A stretch of DNA of 64,000 bases from Proteobacteria bacterium UBA981 (GCA_002292285.1 DBBP01000026.1:32373-96372), one strand, 5' to 3'; shown: positions 45,077-54,285, numbered from the stretch's first letter. Translations and numbers: made by a program. Notes: generated by a model from the sequence alone, not told the origin.

Positions 45077-47593
45077 TTATTCATAGCGCAAAGCTCGTGC
45101 TGGGTCGGCTCGCACCGCTTGCTCCGCGGGCAACACCGTCGCCGCCGCGGCGCCGAGTAGCGCCAGCAAACAAGGCAAAACCAATGCGCTGTTGTTCCAA
45201 CTAAAATCCATACTCCAACCGAATGACCGCACGTTAATAATCTCAATCAACAACACGGCGATGAGCGCGCCGACCGGTAGTGCGATGAGCAGCGCGAGTG
45301 CGGTGACGATAAGCGTTTGCGCGTACAGATAACGGCGCACCAGGGCGCGCCGCCAGCCAACGGCGCGCAACACCGCGTATTCGTGCGCCCGTTCGAGATT
45401 TAGCGCTAGCAGGGCATTAAAAACACCCAAGGCGGCAATCAGCGCCGCAAGCAGGGTTAGTACGTCGGTCACGACGAACGTACGGTCAAAGATCGCCAGT
45501 GAGCGCGCGCGCAACTGCGCATTTGGCCACACAGTGAGATGTTCTTCGGCTTGGAGTTGGCGCCGCAGATCATTCTCGAGCGCATCGAGTGCGACATGAT
45601 TTGCGGCGTAGATGCCGATGCTATGGGCAAGGTTCTTGCCCCAATAACGGTGGTAGTTTTCCCAGCTGATAGCGACTACGCCGCGTTCGCTACCATAGTC
45701 GGTGTACACGCCCATGACGGTCATTGGCACGATGCCGTTTGGCGTTGGCAACCGATAGCGATCGCCCACTTCAAGTCGCTGATGCCAGGCGAATGGCTCA
45801 GAGACAATGACGTGACCAGGTTGCTTCCAGTTTTCCCAGATCGCGTCGATGTCGCCATCTATGAAACGGAAGCCGGCGCGCGCAGCTGGCGGCAAGTCGT
45901 AGGCTGTAACGCGAGTTTCGACGCCATCGTTATCTATGTAGACACGGGCGACCCGGCTCACAGATGCGACCCGTGGGTTTGCCAACACTTGCGTGATGAG
46001 CGTGTTGTCGATGGCCGCTTGATCGCGTCGTTCGAAGTTCTGCGAGACATATAAATCAGCGCGCATAAGTTGCTGCAACCAATCGTCCACTGCCGTGCGA
46101 AAACTCCCGACCATGAGTCCGACACCGACGCTGGTTGCAGTAGCGGCCATTAAGGCGGCGATGGCCAGACCGATCCGGGCCATAGAACGCGTTGCATTTT
46201 TCGCAGCGAGGCGTTCCGGCAGAGGAAGCCTAGCGGCCAGATTGCGCTCGATTGCGTTCAGCATGAGCTGCACAAGGCGCGGAGTTAGCAGCGTCGCTGC
46301 CACCACAAGGCAGCCAAGTGCTGCAAATCCGGCGTACAGCGAGTGGGTCGTCATCGCGAGCAACACCATCCCCAACAGGGCGCTCAGCACGCCGATCGCA
46401 GCGGCATAAGACAACACGGATTGCGACTCGGATTCCTGTACGGAGAGGCGGACGATTTGCGCTGGTTCGAGCCGGGTCGCTTGCCACGCAGGTAGTATGG
46501 CTGCGCACACGGCACTGACTATTGCCAGCAACATGCCTAGCAACAGTAACCCGGGTGACGCCACGACGGCACTATGAGCCGCTCCGATGTAGTGATCACT
46601 GACGGTTTGCGCGACCGGTTCACTGAGGAGTTGCGCCAAGCCATAGCCAATGGCGTTCCCGACGCAGCCACCGATCGCGCCGAGCAGTAGTGCTTCGGTG
46701 AGAATTTGTCCGCCAATCGCGTTGCGGCTAACCCCCAAAGCGCGTAAGCGTGCATAAAGGGTCTGACGCTGTACGACCAGAAACGTCATTGTGTTGTAGA
46801 TCATAAACGCGCCAACGAGCAGGGCGAGCATTCCCAACGCATCCAGATTGGTGTAGAAAGCGTGAGTTAATTGCTCAGCGCTGGCGAGGTTCTGGCGCCG
46901 GTCGGTGAGGCGCAACGTCGGCCCGAGTGCACGCAGTAATCCGGGTTCTGATATTTCATCGTTCGCCTCACCGGGCCGCTGAAGTTCAATCCGGCTGAGC
47001 CTGAAAGGGCGGCCAGCGAGTTCCTGCGCTGTCGCGATATCGACGACCAGAGCGTCGACGATCACACGGGTATCAAAGACCTCGATGATCTCCAATTCGC
47101 TGGCACCGCGTGGGCCCTGAACGCGCACGGATTGTCCCGACCGTAGTCCGAGTCTGGTCGCGGTGTGAGAACTGATCAGCGCACTGCCTGGTTGGCGCAT
47201 GAGACGGGTGAGATCGAGGCCTGCGCCATTGCCAGTACCCAGCGCCGGGCCCGTCAGTGGGTCGATGCCAATCACCGGCAGGGAATGCCGCTCACCGTCG
47301 CGGTCGAACTCAACCTGAGTATCGACCACGGGCGTGGGGTGCCAATGCGGAACGGCTATGCGTATCGTCGCGAGTCGTGCTTCGTCGAAGTCGCCATCGA
47401 TGGCGCTAATCTGATGCGTGGCTCGGCCGAAGATGCTCTCCAACGATTGGGCAAAGGCAGTTCGTGCACTGAGCTGAGTGATTTGGATGCTGATCACAAT
47501 GGCGACGCCGAGGGCGATACCGGTGACCGCGAGCAGGCACTGGCTGCGGTGGTGCAATAGATGGCGAGCGCTGGCGCGGAATAATAAGCTCAA
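45077..47593 (-). CDS. FtsX-type ABC transporter permease (AttFG-like, fused)
   Basis: 838-residue permease with two FtsX modules: hydrophobic segments near 20-40, then a periplasmic part, three segments near 255-370, a second anchor near 470-490, a second periplasmic part, and three segments near 695-835. The middle resembles LolC/LolE and MacB-type mechanotransmission permeases. AttF and AttG-like halves appear joined in one chain. The TTG start overlaps the ATPase stop by four bases (TTGA), so translation is coupled. Probably moves or extracts a lipophilic compound with the lipocalin made by the next gene. Confidence 0.87.
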   Translation of the reverse strand: MSLLFRASARHLLHHRSQCLLAVTGIALGVAIVISIQITQLSARTAFAQSLESIFGRATHQISAIDGDFDEARLATIRIAVPHWHPTPVVDTQVEFDRDGERHSLPVIGIDPLTGPALGTGNGAGLDLTRLMRQPGSALISSHTATRLGLRSGQSVRVQGPRGASELEIIEVFDTRVIVDALVVDIATAQELAGRPFRLSRIELQRPGEANDEISEPGLLRALGPTLRLTDRRQNLASAEQLTHAFYTNLDALGMLALLVGAFMIYNTMTFLVVQRQTLYARLRALGVSRNAIGGQILTEALLLGAIGGCVGNAIGYGLAQLLSEPVAQTVSDHYIGAAHSAVVASPGLLLLGMLLAIVSAVCAAILPAWQATRLEPAQIVRLSVQESESQSVLSYAAAIGVLSALLGMVLLAMTTHSLYAGFAALGCLVVAATLLTPRLVQLMLNAIERNLAARLPLPERLAAKNATRSMARIGLAIAALMAATATSVGVGLMVGSFRTAVDDWLQQLMRADLYVSQNFERRDQAAIDNTLITQVLANPRVASVSRVARVYIDNDGVETRVTAYDLPPAARAGFRFIDGDIDAIWENWKQPGHVIVSEPFAWHQRLEVGDRYRLPTPNGIVPMTVMGVYTDYGSERGVVAISWENYHRYWGKNLAHSIGIYAANHVALDALENDLRRQLQAEEHLTVWPNAQLRARSLAIFDRTFVVTDVLTLLAALIAALGVFNALLALNLERAHEYAVLRAVGWRRALVRRYLYAQTLIVTALALLIALPVGALIAVLLIEIINVRSFGWSMDFSWNNSALVLPCLLALLGAAAATVLPAEQAVRADPARALRYE

Positions 47594-48270
47594 GCGCTGG
47601 TGTCCCGCAGCGCGCCGCTTTCAAGTTCCAGCACACGGTCGGCGCGGCCGATCATGTCCGGGCTATGCGTTGCCATTAATAACGCTGCGCCGGCCTCTCG
47701 GACGCAACTTTCGAATTCGTTAACGACCTGTGCGCCGGTCCGTTGATCGAGATTGCCAGTTGGTTCGTCGGCGATAATGAGCTGTGGATTGTGGATCAAC
47801 GCGCGCGCGACGGCGGTACGTTGCTGTTCTCCACCGGAAAGTTGATCGGGATAGCGGCCGGCGAGTTGACCCAGACCAAGACGCCCGAGAATTTTCTCCA
47901 CTCGTTTGTCATCTAACTCGCCGTTCAGCTCGAGTGACATCGCGACGTTCTCCCACACACTCAGCGTGGGCAGCAAATTGTAGGCCTGAAACACGAAGCC
48001 GAGGTTGCGGCGTCGAAAAGTGGTGCGCTGCTCATCATCCCAGCCAGAACAATCGCTACCTGCGAAGCAAATGCGTCCCGAATCGGGCGCGTCCATTTGT
48101 CCTATCAGGTTGAGCAGCGTGCTCTTGCCGGAGCCGCTGCGACCGATGACGACGACTATTTCGCCGCTGGCGATGTTGAGATCAAGCCGATCGACGACGG
48201 CCGGCGCCTCCCGGCTGGCGGAATAGCGCTTGGTGAGAGCGGTTGCGATTAACAAAGGCGGGGCATTCAT
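47590..48270 (-). CDS. ABC transporter ATP-binding protein (LolD/AttE-like)
   Basis: 226 residues with intact motifs: Walker A VVIGRSGSGKSTLLNLIGQM (41-60), Q-loop VFQAYNLLPTLSVWENVAMS, signature LSGGEQQRTAVARALIHNP near 144, Walker B LIIADEPTGNLDQ and the H-loop MATHSPDM. This is the MacB/LolD branch that powers FtsX-type permeases, and the permease starts within its stop codon. First gene of the three-gene operon. In clear contrast to the degenerate ABC protein at 5299-7188, every catalytic residue is present. Confidence 0.93.
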   Translation of the reverse strand: MNAPPLLIATALTKRYSASREAPAVVDRLDLNIASGEIVVVIGRSGSGKSTLLNLIGQMDAPDSGRICFAGSDCSGWDDEQRTTFRRRNLGFVFQAYNLLPTLSVWENVAMSLELNGELDDKRVEKILGRLGLGQLAGRYPDQLSGGEQQRTAVARALIHNPQLIIADEPTGNLDQRTGAQVVNEFESCVREAGAALLMATHSPDMIGRADRVLELESGALRDTSA

Positions 48271-48289
48271 GGTGCAAGACTAAATGGCG

Positions 48290-48435
48290 ATCACGACTCC
48301 GGCAACGACCGCAGAATTTACAATGTGCTACAAGTCGCGTGACGTAGTTCAACTTTATCCGTCCCCCAATCCACTATCTTGAATCCACTTCCAATGTTCC
48401 CCCTCTTTTAGCCCCGCCTCGTGCGGGGTTTTTTT
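48290..48435 (+). ncRNA. Candidate small RNA ending at an orphan terminator
   Basis: The 321-base gap between two divergent genes contains a strong plus-strand terminator but no plus-strand gene in front of it. A transcript starting near 48330 (a weak TACAAT at 48319-48324 could be a -10 box; no good -35) would end at 48435 and be roughly 100 bases long. I see no known RNA family. The start is a guess. Confidence 0.3.
48412..48435 (+). terminator. Rho-independent terminator
   Basis: CCCCGC (48412-48417), loop CTCGT, GCGGGG (48423-48428), then seven T residues to 48435. This is the clearest intrinsic terminator in the window. It faces the plus strand, and the nearest annotated plus-strand gene upstream is ppnN, 4.6 kb away. 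Confidence 0.8.
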
Positions 48436-48591
48436 ATGGCTGCCCGTACAAGACCTCTGGTGCGACCAGTCTAGCCTGCCAACTCGGTTGCATTTCTGTT
48501 ACGTAAGTTTGACCTCTGCGCACCGATACTCTAGAAGGGAGTCGAGAGTGCCGGGAATGGCCCTGCATCAGCGTGAGTAGAATTCGAAACA

Positions 48592-49359
48592 ATGAATCTA
48601 AGCGTCATTATTCCGGCCTATAACGAACGCGAAACGATTGCCGCGTGCCTGGTCAAGGTCGTTGCGGCTATTCCCGAAGTCGAGAAAGAGATCCTTGTCG
48701 TAGACGATGGGTCCACCGATGGCACCCGCGAATGGCTGGCCGAACACCTGACAGATTTAGCCGCCAGCGACAGTGCTCTCGAAGTAGACGACAGTGGTGG
48801 TCTGAAATGCGTCGCTGGCGTCGCGAACTTTCGTTTTCGGGTGATTTATCACGACGTGAATAAGGGCAAGGGCGGCGCGTTACAAACCGGCATGCAGGCA
48901 GCGACCGGGGACGTAGTCGTGATACAGGATGCTGACCTCGAATACGATCCGGCAGATTGGGAAGGCATGTTCGACCTCATTGCCAACCGCCAGGTTGCCG
49001 ATGTCGTCTACGGATCTCGTTTTTACGGTCGCCCGCACCGAGCGCTGTATTTTCACCATTACATGGCCAATCGCCTGATTTCGCTCATTTTTAATACCCT
49101 CTACAACCAGACCCTTACGGATATTGAAGTCTGTTACAAAATGTTCACGCGCGAGGTGCTGCAAAGTTTACGCATCACCGCCAACGATTTTGGCTTCGAA
49201 GTACAGTTCAGTGCCCAGGTCGCTCTCGCGCGAAAATGGCGAATATATGAAATGGGCATCTCTTATTTCGGACGGACTTACGAAGAAGGCAAGAAGATCA
49301 ATTGGAAGGATGGCGTGAAGGCGCTCGGCTATTTATTCCAATTCCGTTTTTTTCCGTAA
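48592..49359 (+). CDS. GT2 family glycosyltransferase (polyprenyl-phosphate type)
   Basis: 255-residue GT-A enzyme: LSVIIPAYNERETIAACLVK (3-22), EILVVDDGSTDGTREWL, VIYHDVNKGKGGALQTGMQA and VVIQDADLEYDPADWEGM, which carries the DxD-type metal site. TDIEVCYKMFTREVLQSLRI and FGFEVQFSAQVALARKWRIY near 195-220 are typical of the DPM1-like branch. No C-terminal membrane segments, so it works with a separate membrane partner; the UPF0104 gene 12 bases downstream is the natural candidate. Probably makes a lipid-phosphate sugar; which one is unknown. Confidence 0.88.
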   Translation: MNLSVIIPAYNERETIAACLVKVVAAIPEVEKEILVVDDGSTDGTREWLAEHLTDLAASDSALEVDDSGGLKCVAGVANFRFRVIYHDVNKGKGGALQTGMQAATGDVVVIQDADLEYDPADWEGMFDLIANRQVADVVYGSRFYGRPHRALYFHHYMANRLISLIFNTLYNQTLTDIEVCYKMFTREVLQSLRITANDFGFEVQFSAQVALARKWRIYEMGISYFGRTYEEGKKINWKDGVKALGYLFQFRFFP

Positions 49360-49371
49360 GCATCTGAATCG

Positions 49372-50367
49372 ATGACCCGTAGCCGAATCATCCGCCAATG
49401 CGCCATCGGCACCGGTGGGCTAGCTGTCGGCGGATTATTCTTGTGGCTAGCGCTGCGCGAAGTTGACGTCGCCGAATTGGGCACGATGATCAGGGGCATC
49501 GACGTTTCTGTCTTGCTTGGTGCGGCACTGATTTACTGGGTAGCACTCGGATTGCGCACTTTGCGCTGGCACCTGCTGCTGCGCGAGCTGGCTTCGGTTA
49601 GTTTGCCTGGGGTCGCCGAAACGCTGCTCGTCGGATATGCAGTAAACAACGTGCTTCCCGCCCGCCTCGGTGAAGTCGCTCGGGCAGCATATGCCAAACG
49701 CCGTTTGCGCATTGGTCGCGCCAGAGTGTTTGGTTCTATCGTGATCGAGCGAGTGCTCGACCTTGTGGCGATCATGGCGTGTTTGCTGATTGGCCTAATC
49801 TCGATGCGTCTGACTGACGAGGTTACCCGCGTGCCGACTTTCGAGTTGATCGCTATCAACGCGGGCGCTGTGATCGGTGTGATTATCCTCGCCCTGAGCA
49901 TGCTGCGCTCGGGCACGTTCGGTCGATTTCGGCTACCGCGAACGGTTGAAATCGTATTGGCAGACTTTTGTGCCGGCATCGCAACTTTAAACAAGAATTC
50001 GCTGCTGCTGTGCACACTGTTGAGTGCCGGCGTATGGCTATTCGAAGTGGTGGCGTTGAGCCAGGTTTTTACCGCCCTTGGGGTCCACTTGTCGGTTACG
50101 CAGGCACTGTTGCTGATGGGCGCGGCGTCCCTCAGCACACTGGTCCCCACTGCGCCGGGCTATCTCGGGACTTATCAGCTGGTGTGCGTGCTGGCGATGA
50201 ACGTGTTTGGTTTCAGTGCGGCGGCCGGAATTGCGGCGGCGACGGCGACCCAAATTGCGTTATTCGGCTCGGTTACTATCGCCGGCCTGGCGATCGTCAT
50301 CGTGCGCGCCGTGCGTCGCTACGCGCTCGATGGAAGAGCTGGGCTGATGGGCCTGGTCTCGCCGTAG
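49372..50367 (+). CDS. UPF0104 / LPG-synthase-like membrane protein (flippase-like)
   Basis: 331 residues, seven to eight hydrophobic segments. The family core is present: TLLVGYAVNNVLPARLGEVA, then KRRLRIGRARVFGSIVIERV near 104-123 and STLVPTAPGYLGTYQLVCVL near 254. The C-terminus is Arg-rich. Relatives paired with a GT2 enzyme, such as AglD-type systems, are thought to help turn or use lipid-linked sugars. It follows the GT2 gene closely and is surely in one unit with it. The protein at 16882-17973 is a second, diverged member of the family in this window. Confidence 0.85.
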   Translation: MTRSRIIRQCAIGTGGLAVGGLFLWLALREVDVAELGTMIRGIDVSVLLGAALIYWVALGLRTLRWHLLLRELASVSLPGVAETLLVGYAVNNVLPARLGEVARAAYAKRRLRIGRARVFGSIVIERVLDLVAIMACLLIGLISMRLTDEVTRVPTFELIAINAGAVIGVIILALSMLRSGTFGRFRLPRTVEIVLADFCAGIATLNKNSLLLCTLLSAGVWLFEVVALSQVFTALGVHLSVTQALLLMGAASLSTLVPTAPGYLGTYQLVCVLAMNVFGFSAAAGIAAATATQIALFGSVTIAGLAIVIVRAVRRYALDGRAGLMGLVSP

Positions 50368-50419
50368 TTGCTGGGGCAACTCCATTATTCTGTTGTCTGC
50401 TTTTGCCTCGTGTGAAGGT

Positions 50420-51142
50420 TTAATCCTTTAGCGAGAACGGCGTGAAATCCGTGTCCTTATCGTAGAAATCTTCCGCTTCTGCGCGTTTTAAGGCGCCAAT
50501 GACGACATAGGTTGCCGGTGTCATGATGACCTCGATCATGACTTTAAAAACGAAGTTGAACATCAACACGGTGAGCAGACTGCCGGAGCTCCAAATCCCG
50601 TAAAAGGCGATCGGATAGAACACCAGGCTGTCTACGCCCTGGCCGAGAATCGTTGAGCCAATTGTGCGCGCCCAAAGATGTCGACCGGCGGTCCACACCT
50701 TCATTCGCGCCATGACATACGCGTTGATGAAATCGCCAATCCAGAATGCCAATATCGAGGCCACGACAATTCGCCACGTTGAGCCGAACACCGTTTCCAG
50801 AGCGGGTTGAAGTACGTTGTTGAACGGTTCGGCCGGACTGGGCGGCAGGTTAATGATGACCTGTGACATAACAGTCGCAAAAATCATCGCGCCGAAACCG
50901 GCCCAGATCACCTTGCGTGCTCGCGCATACCCGTAAACCTCGGTGAGTATGTCGCCGAAGATGTAGCTGATTGGGAAAAAAATGTTGCCCGCACCGAAGA
51001 CCAGACTTGCCCCGATCAAGGGCAGCACGAACGGAAAATCGATTTGGCAGACTTTGCCGGGACCAATCAGATTGGAACACAGCAATACGGTGACGAAACC
51101 TGCGGTGAGCAGGGAGTAGTAGCGATATTGTGGACCGGCCAA
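50420..51142 (-). CDS. yhhQ: YhhQ/VUT-family queuosine precursor transporter
   Basis: 240-residue inner-membrane protein with six to seven hydrophobic segments. Family landmarks: LLCSNLIGPGKVCQI, FPISYIFGDILTEVYGYARA near 56-75, AFWIGDFINAYVMARMKVWT near 131-150, and IGSTILGQGVDSLVFYPIAF near 161-180. YhhQ carries preQ0/preQ1 for making queuosine in tRNA. The start is a TTG at 51142 with a strong AGGGGA six bases upstream. No queuosine riboswitch is visible in the 87 bases before the gene. Confidence 0.9.
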   Translation of the reverse strand: MAGPQYRYYSLLTAGFVTVLLCSNLIGPGKVCQIDFPFVLPLIGASLVFGAGNIFFPISYIFGDILTEVYGYARARKVIWAGFGAMIFATVMSQVIINLPPSPAEPFNNVLQPALETVFGSTWRIVVASILAFWIGDFINAYVMARMKVWTAGRHLWARTIGSTILGQGVDSLVFYPIAFYGIWSSGSLLTVLMFNFVFKVMIEVIMTPATYVVIGALKRAEAEDFYDKDTDFTPFSLKD

Positions 51143-51229
51143 AGGTGTCCCCTAACGATTATTCGTCAGTACGATAACCAGGCACGCCATGGCTAGATAC
51201 GCCGAGAGACGATGGGCGTCGTCGCCCAA

Positions 51230-51763
51230 CTATCCGCCGCCCAGCACCAGGCTTTTCAGGCTCTGGCGAATTGATGGGAACGAATGAGTAGCCTGTGACA
51301 GCTCGTCGGCGAAGTGCACGACGACATAGGCGTCACCCAGGATCCCGCAACTCAAAATTCCAGTGAGCGCTTTACCGTTCTTATCTCCGGTCCAGCGGAA
51401 CTGGACGAATTCCTGCACACCGACTCTCACTGGGCGTTTCTGAGCAACGACGAAGAAGCGCTCGTGGGTTGTCTTGAGTTCCGCCAGAAACAGGTTGATG
51501 CATTGCACGTTGCTGAGCTCACCGAAACGCTGACGGATGTCTGCGCCAGGCATCATCGTGATCATCAACAGTTGTGCCGCGGCCGTAGTGGATGGCAGGT
51601 AGGTATAGGTCGCCCCCATCAAGGTTTTCGATTCCAGCGGCGGACCCAGAAAATCGGGTTTGGCGAACGTGTAGGGTGGGGCGGCACACGCCAAAACGGG
51701 CAACATCTGCGCGGTGAGCAAAAGGAGTAATCTGCAGCGCTCAGCGAATGTCCGGGAGCCCAC
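51230..51763 (-). CDS. Exported protein of unknown function
   Basis: 177 residues with a signal peptide (RLLLLLTAQMLPVLACA near residues 11-27), so it is exported or periplasmic. After cleavage: PPYTFAKPDFLGPPLESKTL, TTAAAQLLMITMMPGADIRQ and RPVRVGVQEFVQFRWTGDKN. Two cysteines remain (in NVQCINLF and ILSCGIL) and could form a disulfide. I recognise no family. The frame runs to a TTG at 51799 that overlaps the upstream gene; a GTG at 51763, four bases after the upstream stop, has a GGGGA further upstream and is preferred. It is probably cotranscribed with the gene at 51768. Confidence 0.62.
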   Translation of the reverse strand: MGSRTFAERCRLLLLLTAQMLPVLACAAPPYTFAKPDFLGPPLESKTLMGATYTYLPSTTAAAQLLMITMMPGADIRQRFGELSNVQCINLFLAELKTTHERFFVVAQKRPVRVGVQEFVQFRWTGDKNGKALTGILSCGILGDAYVVVHFADELSQATHSFPSIRQSLKSLVLGGG

Positions 51764-51767
51764 TCGC

Positions 51768-52727
51768 CTAAATCCCCAGCTCGGCACGCCATGGCTCAAG
51801 CACGCTCTCAGTGAGTCCCGTATGGCTCAACTGGCGCAGCGCGATCCGCTCCGCGAGCCGGCCGCTACGCGTACCCGCGCGTGCATAGCTGGCGGGCGCT
51901 CGCTGTGCGCGTACTGCGGCGCGCAGGCGATTCTTCTGGTCGACATAATCGCGTTCCCCAAAGCACGAAAGAAGCTCTTCGAAACGTTCGAATGCATGCC
52001 CGGAAAATGCGCGCCGCCGGCCGTGCGTGTCGTACAGAGGATGTTCCGGGTGTACGGTCAGCAACGGGCTCGAACCTGCCGGAATCGGGATATTCGCGGA
52101 GTGAGTGCGGCGCCTCTTGAGCAGGTCGGGCAACAGATGGGTGTGCGGACCCGTCGGTGTTTGATGGCGGTCGATAGCCTGAAATACCTCGATGCGCGCC
52201 ACCTTTGATATCGCAACACGCTGCGGACTGGCATCAACTATGGCATCGAGCGCCGGGTGGCCGTCGACGACGATGGATTGGCCCGCATAGTGACGCAGCG
52301 CGGCGATCAATCCACGATCTTCACTTCGTATGCAGAAATCGATGTGCGGAAGATTGGCGCCAAGGTCGAATAAAATGGCGTGGCGATCCTGTGGGCGTAG
52401 CGCGTCGTGGTCCGCGTACAATTCGGTCAAACTGGAGCGCCCGGACATCTGCGCGCGCTCACCGCTCCCGATCAGGCTCAGCCCGTGCTGCCAGCTATCA
52501 GGATTCTCACTGCGCGTTTCGTAGGCGAGTGCATTTTGCTGATTGGCAGGACGCTCGACGCGCATGCCGCCGCGGGCGCTGATCACTTCCAAAGCGCCGG
52601 CCGCGCTTGAGTTGACGATGGATTCATCGTCCTGAAATTCGGCGAGGGCACCAAACCCGCCAATGCTGAAGCCGCATTGGGGATCGCTAGCGCAGGTTTG
52701 CAAAAATGTGAATAAATCCAATTGCAT
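51768..52727 (-). CDS. Protein of unknown function
   Basis: 319 residues, soluble, no signal peptide or membrane segment. It opens with MQLDLFTFLQTCASDPQCGF. An internal block reads ILFDLGANLPHIDFCIRSED and another PTGPHTHLLPDLLKRRRTHS, with paired histidines that could bind metal; near the end LSCFGERDYVDQKNRLRAAV. I cannot name a family. The frame is supported by natural composition over its whole length and by the tight link to the exported protein that follows. Codon use resembles the neighbours, so there is no sign of recent transfer. Confidence 0.65.
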   Translation of the reverse strand: MQLDLFTFLQTCASDPQCGFSIGGFGALAEFQDDESIVNSSAAGALEVISARGGMRVERPANQQNALAYETRSENPDSWQHGLSLIGSGERAQMSGRSSLTELYADHDALRPQDRHAILFDLGANLPHIDFCIRSEDRGLIAALRHYAGQSIVVDGHPALDAIVDASPQRVAISKVARIEVFQAIDRHQTPTGPHTHLLPDLLKRRRTHSANIPIPAGSSPLLTVHPEHPLYDTHGRRRAFSGHAFERFEELLSCFGERDYVDQKNRLRAAVRAQRAPASYARAGTRSGRLAERIALRQLSHTGLTESVLEPWRAELGI

Positions 52728-52875
52728 TCGGCCCTTGCGGTCGTATTGGGAACGTGCCTCAGAATAACATCAGTGAACGCCGTGCGGTGTCAATCGAGGC
52801 GCTGCAGTTAACGCACAAGTAAGCTTGCCGTGGGCAAACGGTCAGCGCTGGACCGCGTGGTTCGAGCTGAGCGGC

Positions 52876-53634
52876 TCAAGCATCCAGTAGTAAGGCGCGA
52901 AGCGCTTGGATTTCCGAAGCGCCGAAGTCCAGATAATCCCGCAAATAATTTTCGAAGGTCCCGCATTGCGCATCGATCGCGTCCAGCGCCGCAGCGAGGT
53001 ATTCGGGACGAGCGGCCATGATAATCGCCACAGCGTCCTCGTGTGCCTGGGATTCGAATACGTCCACGGCCTGATGTTCGCAATTACTCATTTCATAATC
53101 GTCCATGATGGTCTCGCGATTGACGCCGGCGGCGGCAAGTATGCAAGCGATAATCAGTCCGGTGCGATCTTTACCACTCGTGCAATGGATGAAATGTGGT
53201 GCGCGATCATCGCTGATGATGTGGTGCATGACGTCGCGAAACTGGGATGTGTGCTCAAACGGAATACGGCTATAGTTTTTACACATCAGCTCGAATGCGA
53301 GCTCGGCTCCGGCACCGCGATTGTTAATGGCATCCATTAACTCGATTGAGCCTTTGGGTAGCAGGCCACGATGAAAAAAATCTGGCGGACTTGTTGTCGG
53401 GACCCGATCCGGCGCACGTGCTCGCTCGTCGTCAAAGCGCAGGTCGATAATGGTCTTCAGATTAAGTGCCGCCAGACGTTCGAGATCACGGCTGGTTAAA
53501 CGCGACAATCCATCGCCTCGGTAGACGACGCCAAACCGTGTTATGCGTCCGTGGCTTGTCGCAAGCCCGCCCAAATCACGCACATTTTTGGCGCCGTCGA
53601 AACGGATCACGCGTGGTTGTTGCTCATCATTCAT
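52876..53634 (-). CDS. Tyrosine/dual-specificity phosphatase (Y_phosphatase3 type)
   Basis: 252-residue phosphatase of the branch that includes Listeria LipA and mycobacterial PtpB. NVRDLGGLATSHGRITRFGV (18-37) is the N-terminal family motif, LKTIIDLRFDDER supplies the Arg-Asp segment, and FIHCTSGKDRTGLIIACILA (148-167) is the P-loop with Cys151 and Arg157. The GKDRTG form is typical of this subfamily, which can act on phosphotyrosine and phosphoinositides. No signal peptide, so probably cytoplasmic. It stands alone, between the unknown protein and a small lipoprotein gene on the same strand. Confidence 0.88.
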   Translation of the reverse strand: MNDEQQPRVIRFDGAKNVRDLGGLATSHGRITRFGVVYRGDGLSRLTSRDLERLAALNLKTIIDLRFDDERARAPDRVPTTSPPDFFHRGLLPKGSIELMDAINNRGAGAELAFELMCKNYSRIPFEHTSQFRDVMHHIISDDRAPHFIHCTSGKDRTGLIIACILAAAGVNRETIMDDYEMSNCEHQAVDVFESQAHEDAVAIIMAARPEYLAAALDAIDAQCGTFENYLRDYLDFGASEIQALRALLLDA

Positions 53635-53753
53635 GCAGCATTTGACCTGATTTTTCGGATGGAAGGTGTGGATTCGTTATTCTAATGCGGTGCGGTCCAA
53701 TGGTCTCGCCGCAAACCGCTGTTCGTCCAGGCCGTGTCGATGGTGCTCGGTTG

Positions 53754-54104
53754 TCAGCGTTCGGTACGAGCACACATGCGTAAACTGCCAAAGCCCGACT
53801 TGACCATGCAATTCTCTCCGCACACATAGCCGCCGATCTCCCCAATCTTGAGTTCCGCCATTTTGGCTTTCGAGGCCGCGCGGCACTCTTCCAGGGTGTC
53901 GAAAGTGCCCAGGTCGATGGCTTTGGAGGAGTCGAACTTGTTGACGTAAACCACAGCATCCCAGCGATGGAATATGTCGCAGGCCGTGAGCAGACCCATA
54001 ACGACGAGCAGATTTGGCCAACGGCGAAACACACCGGCTTGTCCAGGCTGCGGACGTGCCTTCACCAACGCTCGTGGTCCTGCCATGTCGCTGTTTCCAT
54101 CCAT
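53754..54104 (-). CDS. Small putative lipoprotein
   Basis: 116 residues as read from ATG 54104. FRRWPNLLVVMGLLTAC gives a positive n-region, a hydrophobic core and a lipobox LTAC with Cys42, so a lipid-anchored mature protein of about 75 residues is likely. The mature part has four more cysteines (EECRAAS, YVCGENCMV, RMCART), suggesting two disulfides. The first 24 residues do not look like a signal, so a GTG at 54032 may be the true start. No family recognised. The frame at 53677-54264 in another register looks unnatural and was not chosen. Confidence 0.55.
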   Translation of the reverse strand: MDGNSDMAGPRALVKARPQPGQAGVFRRWPNLLVVMGLLTACDIFHRWDAVVYVNKFDSSKAIDLGTFDTLEECRAASKAKMAELKIGEIGGYVCGENCMVKSGFGSLRMCARTER

Positions 54105-54285
54105 TCGCTTCGACTACCGGGTGCCATTCGAATTGTGAACTGGGTAGCTTATAGTCACGCCAAAGTACGTGTGCGGCAACTATTTCAGACGCCATTAAAT
54201 GCCAGACAGAATCGAGTTGCTCGGTGATGTCCTGAGCGCGGCGGCTAAGTAGATGGGGTCTCACTCATAATTTCCGCGGACGAAA

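Noticed and set aside
50367..50380. Hairpin GTTGC-tggg-GCAAC after the flippase-like gene
   Set aside because: Only five base pairs and no T-run, so not called as a terminator.
51143..51229. Possible preQ1 riboswitch before yhhQ
   Set aside because: No recognisable preQ1 aptamer hairpin with A-rich tail in the 87-base leader.
53677..54264. 195-residue minus-strand frame overlapping the small lipoprotein
   Set aside because: The other register gives a lipobox and evenly spaced cysteines; this one is His/Arg-rich without features.
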